Shown: positions 21,943 through 33,660 of the stretch, piece after piece
Layout: every line of letters starts with the position of its first letter
Position numbering within the stretch: the stretch's first letter is position 1
Origin: Megalobrama amblycephala
Taxonomy: Eukaryota; Chordata; Actinopteri; Cypriniformes; Xenocyprididae
Assembly: GCF_018812025.1 (NCBI RefSeq)
Contig: NC_063058.1
Location: forward strand, 14,621,797-14,685,796
DNA length: 64,000 nucleotides
Direction of reading: 5' to 3'
Translations under genes and position numbers: made by a program
Notes under the pieces: model-generated
What the model saw: the letters and a program-made list of their open reading frames with translations, nothing else
The model's database searches: none
What the model was told of the DNA's origin: nothing

Positions 21943-23347
21943 AGTCAAAATTTACTTGGAGGTTCCTATGTCTTATTGCAAATGAATCACCAATGCACAT
22001 TATTAAAAATAAAAAAACAATGCCTTTGTAATCTTAAATTACTTTTTCCTCTTAAAAGTCTTTCTTTTTCCTTTTCCAGATATTTAAGCAGTGTTTTTGC
22101 AAACTCCCATTCTGGATCTCTTCTGGTACGTAACACACATTGACAAAATTGAATCAATTTTTCATCAATCAAGTCCTGCCATACACACACGCACACACCA
22201 TATATAATATTATTCTTGTGGAATAGGTCTATGTTGTTTCATTTATAGAAAGTTTTACACAATTTTCACACAAAAGTTTTTACAAATTTCCGTAATCCTG
22301 CAGCAAAAGTATACATTACTATAGGCCTACCATTATAGTATTATCTATCATGTTTATGGATGGTATTGTTGTTTGGTTTTAATTGGGAAAAATTTTGCTC
22401 TATGATGCAGACAACAGCAAAATGCACATAAATACATGGTTTAGCCAATGAACGATCTGGTCATTAAGTTTATAAGGCACATGCTTCAGCGCCTACCAAG
22501 ATCTTGACACCCCGATTATCCAAGGGTTGACAATAAATACAGGCTGAAGGCAAACAATTACACAGCAGTCACACACCCTCACTGTGAGAGATGCTCTCGG
22601 GACTCCATAGAGTCATGCCTTTCTGACACTGTAATTCTTACTTGTTTAACTCCGTAAACTTGCCAAGACTCTACTTCATGCTCTGTAAAACCAACTTTGC
22701 TGCCGTTTAAATAACCATGTTCGAATGTACATATCACATGCTGTCAAATGGTTGCAGAATACTTCAGGAACTTTTTGAATAATGTTTCAGGCAAAAATTG
22801 AAAGCTTTAGGCTAAACATTTTCTGAACAAATAAGCAATACACAAGTACTGTTCACTATTTCCCATCTGGACCTCTAAGAACAGGCAACAGTGCTTGCTT
22901 CGGCTGCTAAATAATTCACTGAGGAAATCAATGTGCTCTGTGTCTAAGAGAATAAAAGAGAGCTAGCGTTCACAACCTCGCCTTTTAATGTGTGATTCCC
23001 CATTCATCACAGCCATCTGTTTTACCTGTGTGCACGATCGAGACTTCCACTTTGCATGATGATGACGCACATCATGTTGGATTGTGTACTACAAAAAAAT
23101 CTGTATTTTGTCTTGTTTTCCAGTAAATATAAAATTAGATAAACTGATTTGAGTGGCAAAATTGTGTGTGATAGGAATATATTACTTCAATTAAGAAAAC
23201 TTGGACAAATTACTGGCAAAATAATATTTTAATGTATTTTTTATTTACTTTTAAATAGTTTATTAGAAGTAGTTTTTTAGTAGTAGTAATTGTATTCATT
23301 AAAATGATTAATTTCATTAAAAAATATTATTAAAATTTGAGTACATT
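21943..23347. other. jph3 intron 2 sequence without recognised element
   Basis: Contains a 69-residue - strand open frame (21987-22196) rich in charged residues (EKEKERLLRGK), but I do not recognise it and it has no convincing splice context. Otherwise nothing seen. Confidence 0.35.
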
Positions 23348-24157
23348 TTAAAGGATTACTTCACTTTCAAATGAAAATTACCCCAAGCTTTACTCACCCT
23401 CAATCCATCCGAGGTGTATATGACTTTCTTCTTTCTGATGAACACATTCAAAAATATATTAATAAATATCCTGACGCATCCAAGCTTTATAATGGCTGTG
23501 AACAGGATCAATGAGTCTGAGCTGAAGAAAGTGCCTCCATCCACATCCATCCATCATAAACATACTCCACACGGCTCTGGGGGGTAGTAAATGCCTTCTG
23601 AAGCGAAACAATGCATTTGTGTAAAAAAAAAAACATATTTAACAAGTTATGAAGTAAAATATCTAGCTTCCGCCATACCACCTTCCATATTCAACTTACG
23701 AAGAAAGTGTAAACTGGTGTCACGTCATTTAAGCTATTTTTTTTGAATAGGAAAGGCGTAGGACGTAGCGTAAGCTTTTTTTGAGAGTTTTACACTTTCT
23801 TCATAAGTAGAATATGGAAGGCGGTTTGACGGAAACTAGATATTTTACTTCATAACTTGTTAAATATGGATTTTTTAAAAGCATTTTTTTACAAAAACGC
23901 ATTACTTCACTTCAGAAGGCCTTTATTAACCCCCCGGAGCCGTGTGGAGTACAATTTTATGATGGATGGATGTGGATGGAGGCACTTTCTTCAACTCATA
24001 CTCATTGAACCCTGTTCACTGCCATTATAAAGCTCGGATGTGTCAGGATATTTATTAATATTTCTCTGATTGTGTTCATCAGAAAAATAAAGTCATATAC
24101 ACCTTGGGCATATAAAGCTTGGCCTAATTTTAATTTGAAAGTGAAATAATCCTTTAA
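23348..24157. mobile_element. TTAA-flanked fold-back MITE (same subfamily as 13729-14549)
   Basis: TTAA at 23348-23351 and 24154-24157; ends AAGGATTACTTCACTTTC and inverse. Internal blocks match 13729-14549 and 41405-41903. Confidence 0.88.
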
Positions 24158-24235
24158 TATTAAAGTATTAATAATTTAATTTTAGTTTGAAATTGTTTTA
24201 GTAGTACTTAATTTTGTAATTTAAAGTTGTATTAA

Positions 24236-24574
24236 TCAGGGTTGTTATAGTTAACTAAAACTAAACTAAAACCAAACTTAAACCATAAAAACATTTCCAT
24301 TACTTGAAATAAAACAAATGTTAACTGAAATAAAATAAAATCTATAAGGCTTAAACTTATTTCCCATTATAATTTAGTTTAACTTGATGTACTAAAATAA
24401 CTAAAACTAAAACTGAAATAAAAATAAATAAAAACCATAGACATTTTTTTTTAAACTCAAACTATTAAAAATGACAAAAAATGACTAAAACTTTAACCAA
24501 AAATGAAAATGGAAATATAAAATAAAAACTGATTCAAACTATAAAAAGTATCTAAATTATACTAAAATAACACT
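24236..24574 (+). repeat. AACTAAAA-type AT-rich MITE
   Basis: Starts GGGTTGTTATAGTTAACTAA and ends ACTAAAATAACACTG. Best copy of the family also seen at 3700, 32433 and 37385. A TTAA fold-back MITE begins 5 bp beyond it. Confidence 0.7.
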
Positions 24575-24578
24575 GATA

Positions 24579-25367
24579 TTAAAGGGTTAGTTCACCCAAA
24601 AATTAAAATTCTGTCATTTATTACTCACCCTCATGCTGTTCCACACCCGTAAGACCTTCATTAATCTTCAGAACACAAATTAAGATATTTTTGTTAAAAT
24701 CCGATGACTCAGTGAGGCCTGCATAGCCAGCAATGACATTTCCTCTCTCAAGATCCATTAATGTAATAAAAACATATTTAAATCAGTTCATGTGAGTACA
24801 GTGGTTCAATATTAATATTATAAAGCGACGAGAATATTTTTGGTGCACCAAAAAAACGACTTATTTAGTGATGGCCGATTTCAAAACACTGCTTCAGGAA
24901 GCTTCGGAGCATAATGAATCAGCGTATCGAATCATGATTCGGATCGCGTGTCAAACAGCCAAACTGCTGAAATCACGTGACTTTGGCGCTCCGAACAGCT
25001 GATTCGATACACTGATTCATCTGTGCTCCGAAGCTTCCTGAAGGAACGTTTTGAAATCGGCCATCACTAAATAAGTCGTTTTTTTGGTGCACCAAAAATA
25101 TTCTCGTCGCTTTATAATATTAATATTGAACCACTGTACTCACATGAACTGATTTAAATATGTTTTTAGTGCATTAATGGATCTTGAGAGAGGAAATGTC
25201 ATTGCTCCCTATGCAGGCCTTACAGGGCCATCGGATTTCAACAAAAATATCTTACTTTGTGTTCTGAAGATTAAGGAAGGTCTTACGGGTGTGGAACGGC
25301 ATGAGGGTGAGTAATAAATGACAGAATTTTTGACAAAATGACATTTTTGGGTGAACTAACCCTTTAA
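24579..25367. mobile_element. TTAA-flanked fold-back MITE, well preserved
   Basis: TTAA at 24579-24582 and 25364-25367; ends AAGGGTTAGTTCACCC and inverse. The two arms are close inverted copies (for example TTTTTGGTGCACC at about 24838 and GGTGCACCAAAAA at about 25086), giving a potential hairpin several hundred bases long. The symmetry suggests a fairly recent insertion. Confidence 0.9.
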
Positions 25368-26302
25368 TTGAAAAAATATTAATTTTAAATGATTGTATTA
25401 TTATTATATGCTATTGAATAAATATTAAAATAGAATACTTTAAACAAATATTTAATTGCACTTATTTTCAGATTTTGTTTTTAATAAACATTGTTGTTTC
25501 AACAGACTTAAAGTGTCACATTCTGCCACGGATGGATTATTCATGCGATTCGACCACACAAACGGCAGGTATGAAGATGCTGTCCCTTTCTCACTGAACT
25601 TTTCCCCCCTGGTCTCGTTCTCTACTTGTTTGTGCAGTGGCTGTCTTGGTGCAGTATTGCATGTCGATGCTCATCGATTGCACCCTCTTCCTCTCTGCTC
25701 TAGGCTGTCTTCACCCAGCCAGCCAAACCAAGTGCATGTTTGTGCAAGAAAGTGTGTGTGTGAGAGCGTTTTTAGCATGTGAGGGTTTAAATGGGGTTAT
25801 AGCATGTGGTGTGGTCAGAACATGTGGGCGCGAGAGCATTCGAGTGTGTGACGGTGAGCTACGGCGAGGTAGGTCGGATGAAGAGATCTTAGGATTGCAT
25901 TCACCCCGTGCCTTGCCGGTTGTCCTGGCAACGCCAGAGGAGAGAAAGTGAGGGAGAGAATAAGATGGCGTGGGGTATAAAAAGGACAAACAATTAGATA
26001 ACAGAGGAAAATGAGAGGAGGATTGTGGGATGCTTCTGGAGGTGTTGAGAGTACAGTCAGAGAGTGAGGGCTGGATGTGAGAAACATCCATTCACTAATA
26101 GAGGGGCTTCTAAATGGTGTGTGTATGGTCTCTCACACACACACACACACACTGATCCATAGGCGCTGTGAGTCTGGGTCGAGCTGTGCTGGTTGCTGTT
26201 CTATTTATATACTGCTGAACAGTAGCAATGTTTCTACACACTTTCTGATGGAAACAGAGACTAAACGTTGTTTCACAGCAAGTCCCGTTAACTCTCACAC
26301 AA
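25368..26302. other. jph3 intron 2 sequence without recognised element
   Basis: Overlapping 80-126 residue open frames on both strands (about 25456-26091) come from a GC/AG-rich stretch without homology or splice logic. A short CA run lies near 26133-26150. No gene supported. Confidence 0.35.
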
Positions 26303-26575
26303 TTAAAGGGATAGTTCAGGCAAAAATGAAAATTGTGTCATTTATTCATCCTTGTGTTGTTCCAAACCCAATGACTGATTTTCTCCCACAGAACACAAAA
26401 AGTAAATTATCTGAAAAATAACACTGTTTTCCATATATTGAAAGTGAATGAAAGCTTGAGCTGTGAAGCAACATTTTTTTTTAAATCCAGTTAAAATATC
26501 TCTTAAAACAAGATGCATTAACTTAAGAAGTATAAAAAGTCTTGTTTTCAGAGATTCGGAGAACAAAAGATTTAT

Positions 26576-26720
26576 TTTTGGTGATTTTTGCCTTTATTTT
26601 GATAGGATAATATAGAGTTGACAGGAAGCAAAGTGGGAGAAAGAGGGGGGGGACGGGATCGGCAAAGGTCCACGAGCCGAGACTCGAACTCGGGTCATCC
26701 GAAGCACAACGGCACTATAA
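26576..26720 (-). mobile_element. tRNA-derived SINE fragment
   Basis: On the - strand it reads GACCCGAGTTCGAGTCTCGG followed by CTCGTGGACCTTTGCCGATC, a clear pol III B box in tRNA-like context. The same sequence plus a better A box is present at 38985-39166. The A-box half has decayed here. Confidence 0.78.
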
Positions 26721-27124
26721 TGTGTTTGTTTGTTTTTGAAAGAAAATAATACTTTTATTCAGTAAGGATGCATTAAATTGATCAAAAATGACAGTAAAGG
26801 CTTTTACATTATTACAAAAGATTTCTATTTCAAGTAAATGCTGTTCTTTTGAACTTTCTATTCATCAAAGAATCCTGAAAAAAGTATCATGATTTCCACA
26901 AAGATATTAAAGGATTAGTTCACTTCTGAATAAAAATATCCTGATAATTTACTTACCCCTATGTCATCCAAGATGTTTATGTCTTTTGTTCTTCAGTCGA
27001 AAATAAATTATGGTTTTTGAGGAAATCACTCCAGGATTTTTCTCCATATAGTGGACTTCAACAGGGTTCAACAGGTAATTGCAGTTTCAGAGCAGGGCTC
27101 TACGTGATCCCAGCCGAGAAAAAT

Positions 27125-27545
27125 AACTAAAAAATAACTAAAAAAAATAACTAAAAAAATGAAACAAATTTACACAGTAAAATACCGTTTTTTCATTGAA
27201 ACAGTAATATACCATAAAAACAGTGCATTCTGGGTAATATTTGTCATTTTAAGAAAAGAGGCCTATAAGCTACTTTCTCAAAAATGACAAATAATATTAC
27301 TCCGAATGCATTGTAATAGACAGAAGTAATATACTGTACCCAGAATGCATCGTTTTTATGGTATATTACTGTTTTATTGTGGAAAACTGTATTTTACTGT
27401 GTAAATACATTTTTTACAATGATTTTTTAGAGTGTATGTTAGGGTTTTTGTTGATTTTATAACATTATTCGCAAATATTGATAGAACTGGTAGTTAATTT
27501 GTTTATAATGACTTATAGTCATACATAAAATAGTCAATGATTATT
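27125..27545 (+). repeat. Block duplicated from or to 29676-30065 (MITE plus one minisatellite monomer)
   Basis: The interval matches 29676-30065 almost base for base: an AACTAAAAAATAACTAAAAA leader, the 229-bp TA MITE, and then GTGTATGTTAGGGTTTTTGT and the rest of one minisatellite unit ending TAATGACTTATAGTC. The minisatellite itself lies only at the other site. Confidence 0.85.
27173..27401. mobile_element. 229-bp palindromic TA MITE, copy 1
   Basis: TA on both sides; ends CACAGTAAAAT and ATTTTACTGTG; internal inverted AGTAATATACCATAAAAAC / GTTTTTATGGTATATTACT. Identical length to copy 2 at 29710-29938. The TA target and short CAC...GTG ends suggest a Tc1/mariner-type parent. Confidence 0.85.
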
Positions 27546-28680
27546 ATTATTTTTTTTTTAAACCACAAATGCTCATCTTGCACTAGCTCTGTGATCCGCA
27601 CGCATGATGTAATCATGTTACAAAGGTTGTGCGTGACGTAGGCGGGAGTACCGATGATCCAGTGTCTACAAAGCGAACTTGCAAAGATTAAACCAAATGC
27701 TCTTTACAAAAAAAAAGATAAAACACCGATATCGGACGATTTTGATAAAATTAGATTAAAGTTTTCCGCCTTCGCCACGCATGACCTTTCAACGTGATAT
27801 GTGGCGCATCGCAGAGCAGTGCAAGATGAGCATTTGTGATTAAAAAGTATATACATTTTTATTTTTTTTTTAGAAAATGACTGATCATTTCATTAGATAA
27901 GACCCTTATTCCTTGTCTGGGGTCATGTAGAGCCCTTTGAAGCTGCACTGAAACTGCAATTTAGACCTTCAACCTATTGAACCTCATTGAAGTCCATTAT
28001 ATGGAGAAAAATCCTGGAATGTTTTCATCAAAAACCTTAATTTCTTTTCTACTGAAGAAAGAAAGACATGAATATCTTGGATGACATGGGGGTGAGTAAA
28101 TTATCAGGAAATTTTCAAAATTTCAAACAACTGTTTTCAACATTGATGATAATAAGAAATGTCTCTTGAGCAGCAAATCAGCATATTAGAATGATTCCTG
28201 AAGGATCATGTGATATTGAAACTGGCGTAATAATTCTGAAAATTCAGCGTTGCATCACAGGAATAATTTACATTTTAAAATACATTAAACTAGAAAAGTT
28301 ATTTTAAATTGTAATAATATTTCACAATATTTTTATTAATTTTTTGATCAAATAAATGCAGCCTTGGTGAACAAAAGAGACTTCTTTTGGTCTAAAGTAG
28401 GCTATATATCTTCAATAAAGTAGCTTTTTCATATGTCATGGGTAAAATCATATTTTAAATTATATTATTTATTGAATTGCCAATTATTTAAATAAACCAC
28501 CAATTTTCCCCTCCTTTGTGTGTTTTTTTTAAGCTTGTCATCTCTAATCCCCATTCACTTTCATTATATTGAGGAAAAATATAAATTCTTTGTGCTCCAC
28601 TCAAGAAAGTAAATCAAATGGATTTGAACCAACATTTTGAATCAAATGACTTTTCATTTTTGAGTGAACTATCCCTTTAA

Positions 28681-29560
28681 GCATATATTTAACACTCATC
28701 CACGTGTAAACTCTCTCACCCATCTCTGACGCTAACACAGATTCTCACTCTCTTTTTTTTCTTCCGTCCTGCCTCTCAACACTCAGACACGTGCAGGCAC
28801 CTCCCATCGCTTCTTTCACTCTCTTTCATACACACGCAGTCTTTTTTTTCTAAAGCCCTGCCTCTCATTCACATTCTCCTACTCGCGTGACTTTACTAAA
28901 TGATCTGAACACCCTTTCTTCTTTTTTAGGATCACATTCACACATCCACAACCTACAGTACAACTACACCATCAATTAAAAAAGATGGATCTTCTAGTCA
29001 CCTTAAAGGGCATTTATAATGGTAAACATGGATTTCTTCTTGCACTTTTGTCATGAAAAGAGCTAATATTCACAATGCAAAGCTCTCGCCCCAGTCCACC
29101 CAGACATAATAGTATGTGTTATTTAGAAACAATGTTCATGATTAGAAACATGAGCACATTAACATACTGTCTGAGCATCCATGTTTAAGCATCAATGCCA
29201 ATACAGCACAACAATCTGGTTCTGTAAGTAAAAATCTCATTCATTTTCTCCATACAAAAGCCAGTTTTTAGCAAAATAAAACTTTCAACACACCATGATC
29301 TCTGTGATCAAGCAATGATGATATGCTTCTGTAGAAGCCACAAGTCAATATTTTTTAAAATTGTCTTTATTGTCAAAATCCTAGTAAAATCACAGCATTC
29401 TGACTTAAATGAGACTCACTCCCATGAAGTATTGTGAATGAGGTAATCAAATCAGTCTCTCTACACTCTCAATATACTGTTATTTTTGTATATATTTAAA
29501 CATTTTGTTGCACATTTCTAAAATATTGTATTTAATAATTTTAGGCAATGACTTGCAGTT
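28681..29560. other. jph3 intron 2 sequence without recognised element
   Basis: Mixed sequence with TC-rich tracts (28740-28860). No exon, RNA gene or transposon end seen. Confidence 0.4.
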
Positions 29561-29709
29561 CAGTCAGTGATTTTATATGTTAGCGTTTTTGTTGATTTCT
29601 GTTACTTCATTTGAAAAGATTCATAGGATGATTAGTTAATTTGTTCATAATGACTTGTAGTCATTTATTTTATAAACTAAAAAATAACTAAAAAATAAAA
29701 ACAAATTTA

Positions 29710-29938
29710 CACAGTAAAATCCCGTTTTTTCATTGAAACAGTAATATACCATAAAAACAATGCATTCTGGGTAATATTTGTCATTTTAAGAAAAGAGGCC
29801 TATAAGCTACTTTCTCAAAAATGACAAATAATATTACTCCGAATGCATTGTAGTAGACAGAAGTAATATACTGTACCCAGAATGCATTGTTTTTATGGTA
29901 TATTACTGTTTTATTGTGGAAAACTGTATTTTACTGTG
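29710..29938. mobile_element. 229-bp palindromic TA MITE, copy 2
   Basis: Same ends (CACAGTAAAAT / ATTTTACTGTG), TA flanks and length as 27173-27401, with only a few substitutions. Located between minisatellite units. Confidence 0.85.
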
Positions 29939-30300
29939 TAAATAGTTTTTTTACAATGATTTTTTAGAGTGTATGTTAGCGTTTTTGTTGATTTTATAAC
30001 ATTATTAGAAAATATTGATAGGACTGGTAGTTAATTTGTTTATAATGACTTATAGTCAATGATTTTATGTGTTAGTGGTTTTGTTGATTCTGTTACATCA
30101 TTCAAAGTGATTCATGGGATGAGTAGTTCATTTGTCCATGATGATTTATAATGAATAATTTTATGCTAGCTTTTTTTGTTGATTTTTATAACACAATTAG
30201 AAAAGATTCATAAGATGAGTAGTTACTTGTTCATACTGATTTTATATGTTAGCGTTTTTTTATTTTATTACGTTATTCAAAATGATTCATAGGATGAGTA

Positions 30301-30530
30301 CACTGTAAAAAAAATATTTTTAGGATTTGTTATCACAACATTTTTTCTTTTGTCAAATCATCTTAGATAATTAATGTGGTTCAGATAACATAATATTTTG
30401 AGTTTCTGTTGATTAAATCAGTCTCCTTCATTGTATTAACTCAAATTTTTAATTTCAGTGAACTAAATTTTTTTAAGGAAACCAGGTAACTTACTTTTTT
30501 AAGTTAAACCAACAATTCTTTTTTACAGTG
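30301..30530. mobile_element. 230-bp TA MITE with intact target duplication
   Basis: Ends CACTGTAAAAAAAA and TTTTTTACAGTG, with TA at 30299-30300 and 30531-30532. Removing it and one TA joins GGATGAGTA to GTTAATTTGTTCAT, which is the minisatellite consensus at that point, so the insertion site is proven internally. Confidence 0.93.
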
Positions 30531-30760
30531 TAGTTAATTTGTTCATGACTTACAGTTTGTTCATGACGTTTTTTTGTTTTTTCATTTCTTATTAAAGTTG
30601 TTCATAATAACTTATATATTTAGCTTTTTTGTTGATTCTATTACATAATTCAAAGAGATTCATTGGACTTGTTAATTTGTTCATAATGACTTATAGTCAA
30701 TAATTTTATATTGTTGATTCTCTTCGAAAAAATTCATAGGATGAGTAGTTCATAAGCCCA

Positions 30761-32432
30761 GTTAATCCGTTAATATGTTATCTCGCTCAGAATCGAATGT
30801 TGTAATATGATTCATTTTATTTAGAGTTAAATGTTGTGATTCAGAGCTGATTGGATGAATTCAAGGATTTTTTTTGTGTGTGTGAGTGTGTGAAATGTGG
30901 TCACTTTTGCATTAAATAGTATATTGATACATCTGTAACAAAGTCCAAAGATGGACATCTTATGACAACAAAGCACTTAATCTCTATGGATGACCCAAAT
31001 AAGCCGCCCCGTGACCACCAGAACAAAGCTTTAACTTGCAGATGAGTCACGGTTGCTTCCGGTCTTAATGCCTCAGCGCAGATCTACTGTAGTACCTACT
31101 TTGACCATGTTGACCCTAGCGAGTTAATCAGATTAACTGTTGTGTGATATTCTCAGTCATTTAGATCTCCACTAGTCTAACCTGCATCCTGTTTGTGTGT
31201 TGTGTCTGCGTACGTTGGTCCGGAAGTGTTCGACTTAAGGATTTTTATATTTTGGAATTGTATGGCAAATCTTGATGGACCTTTTCTAGTAGACTACCCT
31301 CTTTAAATGTATAAAAGTGTTGTTTAAAAGGACCTTATTATTAGAAATCAAGTTTTTCTTAATCTTTTGGACTAAAAGAACTCAATATAGAAGTTCCTCC
31401 CCGAAACGAAGTTACAAAAACGGTTCTGAACTAACAGCGGATAACCAGCCATGAACGTCAGTGACGCCTATTCAGTGTTAAGAAACTTGACTCACGGCCA
31501 TGAAACCCACAGTAAGCTCAGCAAAGCACTGTTTCTCAATTCACATGCAAAGAGGGAATTTACATAGAAGTCTTAAAGGCATGGCAGAAAAAAAGCTGCC
31601 TATTTGTAGAAAATTGCCAAGAAAAGCTAAATCATAGCTGTTTTTTGCTTAATTGTAAATGGATCTTATGGTAAAAAAAATAAATAATAATAAATATTAT
31701 AAAAAATGCATGATATGAGTCATGACTTTGGACAAATCATGGTTTGTGAGGGGTTTTTGAGAAAACAAATGCATTAAAGTATTCTAATGGTTGAGAATCC
31801 ATTAGCAATCCTTTCTTCTCAAACTATTACTAGCAATTAGGCTTTCCTCGAAGTGATCTATTCTTGTTTTCTTCTTCTTAGGTCACATAGCAAACTCCAA
31901 GAAATGATCCATTCAGGGTAAACATTTTCAGGTATGGTTCAAAATATAGAATCCACCATCTCCATCTCCAAGTTTAATATGAATGTTTTTTTCTATTTTC
32001 TATTTTTTCTATATTTATATATAAATTGGTTTACAGAAAAACATGATTTTTTTACAAAATCATGTGACTTTTCGCCAATTTGACATCTTGCATGTGTGGT
32101 CCCTTTTTTTTTTTTACATTACATTACACATACATTACATTTCAAGCTTCAAATGCAAATGTTTAAATAGTAATATATATTAAACACAACAAACAACAAC
32201 AAAAAAATCATTAATTTAAAGTAAACTACATTTTTATTGTGTCTCTATTTGGTTACTGATTAGCTAAATAGCTGTTTGGCTATTAGTTAATATTATCTTG
32301 CACGGCAAGGTCTTGATGTCAGTGGAAAATGTTTAACATTTTGAATAACATGAACCAATAATTAATTTACAATAAAGAACAGGAACATGCATTAAGAAAT
32401 AAGGGAGTAAATTTTGAGTTAATGTCAGTGTT
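30761..32432. other. jph3 intron 2 sequence without recognised element
   Basis: AT-rich DNA; the stretch 31000-31500 is less AT-rich and might be a conserved or older element, but I see no ends, exons or RNA structure to support a call. Confidence 0.35.
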
Positions 32433-32702
32433 GTAAATGTCAACTAAAACTAAAACAATTAAAAATCATTTTCATGTAATAAAACTGTACAGTAAAATAT
32501 AAATCTTAGATGAAATAAAATTATGTTGTTGAAGTACTAAATTTACTAAAACTAAAACTGAAATAAATATAAAATAAATATTAAAAATAATAAAAGTAAT
32601 GAAAGAGCATAACAAAATTACATAAACTGAAAATAAAAAAAAAATTATTCAAAATATTAATAAATACTGTAATAGTAAATACATAAAGCTAAAATAACAC
32701 TG
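32433..32702 (+). repeat. AACTAAAA-type AT-rich MITE
   Basis: GTGTTGTAAATGTCAACTAA at the left and GCTAAAATAACACTGG at the right, matching the ends of the 24236-24574 copy. Confidence 0.68.
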
Positions 32703-33518
32703 GTTCATTTAGAATTTAATGTTAAATTTATGTATTTTTTCTTAAGAGTTTGAAAATGAGGTGATAATAAATACCTTTAGAACATGAACATGGGTTATTT
32801 TACATTATTTTACATATTGAGCTTTATTTCATTGGTTGCTGCTAGAGCTCTGTGTGTACAGTACTGTATATATGCATGTATATGTGTGTTGTCAGGGGCT
32901 GTGCTAAGCTGTAGTGATAGCATTGCTGAGAATATAATGAGGTCAGTGGGATTTGTGGGGTGAGTGACGCTCCTAATATAGCACATGCATACCTATGCAC
33001 GTTTGTATGTACGCAAACATATGTAGGCGCCATCAATGGGCAGGCTCAAGCATATAAACTCACATATGTGCTTACACACACATTTCCCAACATATATGTG
33101 CAGGTCATGTGGATGCATGTCGCGCGTGTCCGCAACGTGTGAGGCAATAAGCTACTGTGAGTTTGTGAGGGGATGGGACTGTTTGAAATGGAGAGAATGA
33201 TAAACAAAAAAAAAATAGGCAAACTGGCTTAGTTCCAATTCTGCCTGCCTGGTCTATCTCCGGCAAGTCTCCAGCACTCTTGGCATAATGCGTAATCTCT
33301 GATTTTCTGTGTCTCTCTCGCTTTTCTCCTGGTTTCTCTTCCTGAACCCTATCTCGATCTCCTTTTTCTTCTTCTGACCTATGAGTCACCTAAACAACCT
33401 GATCTAGACCAGTGATTCCCATCCAGGGGTGCGCAACGCACTTAACGGGGTTCTTGGAAAAATTTAGATTTAGCTTTAGATTTTTTTTACCTGCATTTTT
33501 TTTTTTTAAAGAGTCTTA

Positions 33519-33660
33519 AAGTGATAGTACACCTAGAAAGGAAAAATATGTCATTCTGTACTCATCCTCATGTCATTCCAAACTGGTATTACTTTTGTTG
33601 ACTGTGCTAGTCGCTGTTTTCCATGTAATTACAATGAATGGGGAAGCAATATAAAATTAT
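33519..33660. mobile_element. Left-end fragment of the TTAA MITE family
   Basis: AAAGTGATAGTACACCTAGA followed by CTCATCCTCATGTCATTCCA and an ATTACAATGAATGGGGAAGC block. Family ends are recognisable but the right half is missing, presumably displaced by the neighbouring element. Confidence 0.55.

Larger units (their letters stand above)
26907..28122. mobile_element. TTAA fold-back MITE (subfamily of 5748-6573) with an internal insertion
   Basis: Left TTAA 26907-26910 with AAGGATTAGTTCACTT; right arm CTTGGATGACATGGGGGTGA then a truncated end near 28122. Central inverted blocks (ACAAATGCTCATCTTGCACT / AGTGCAAGATGAGCATTTGT). The left arm is broken by the duplicated block at 27125-27545. Confidence 0.75.
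26725..28385 (+). repeat. Dispersed repeat (GGATGCATTAAATTGATC family) split by a TTAA MITE
   Basis: The left half (TTCAGTAAGGATGCATTAAA ... TTCCACAAAGATATTA) and right half (ACAACTGTTTTCAACATTGA ... GATCAAATAAATGCAGCCTT) are contiguous in other cyprinid copies, and the fragment at 4900-5040 spans the junction uninterrupted. The break falls at the TTAA in ATATTAAGC, exactly the target expected for the inserted element. Confidence 0.75.
26303..28680. mobile_element. Expanded TTAA MITE pair of ends enclosing several nested elements
   Basis: TTAA with AAGGGATAGTTCAGGC at 26303 and inverted GAGTGAACTATCCCTTTAA ending at 28680 are the two ends of one MITE now 2.4 kb apart. Inside lie a SINE (26576-26720), a dispersed repeat (26725-28385), a second TTAA MITE (26907-28122) and, in that, a TA MITE (27173-27401). 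Confidence 0.65.
29560..30760 (+). repeat. Diverged minisatellite, about 95-bp unit, 7-8 copies, with two MITE insertions
   Basis: Units follow the pattern TTAGCGTTTTTGTTGATT ... TTACATTATTC, AAAGATTCATAGGATGAGTA, GTTAATTTGTTCATAATGAC then TTATAGTCAATGATTTTAT. Successive starts lie near 29580, 29973, 30060, 30166, 30248, 30545, 30622 and 30708. Copies differ by substitutions and small indels, so the array is old. Two TA MITEs (29710-29938 and 30301-30530) interrupt it. Confidence 0.82.

Noticed and set aside
21987..22196. Charged 69-residue - strand frame (EKEKERLLRGK)
   Set aside because: Looks protein-like but has no family match I know, no flanking exon, and is short enough to arise by chance.
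26575..26720. True tRNA gene suggested by the perfect B box
   Set aside because: No complete cloverleaf, degenerate A box, and a SINE body follows; another copy exists at 38985-39166.
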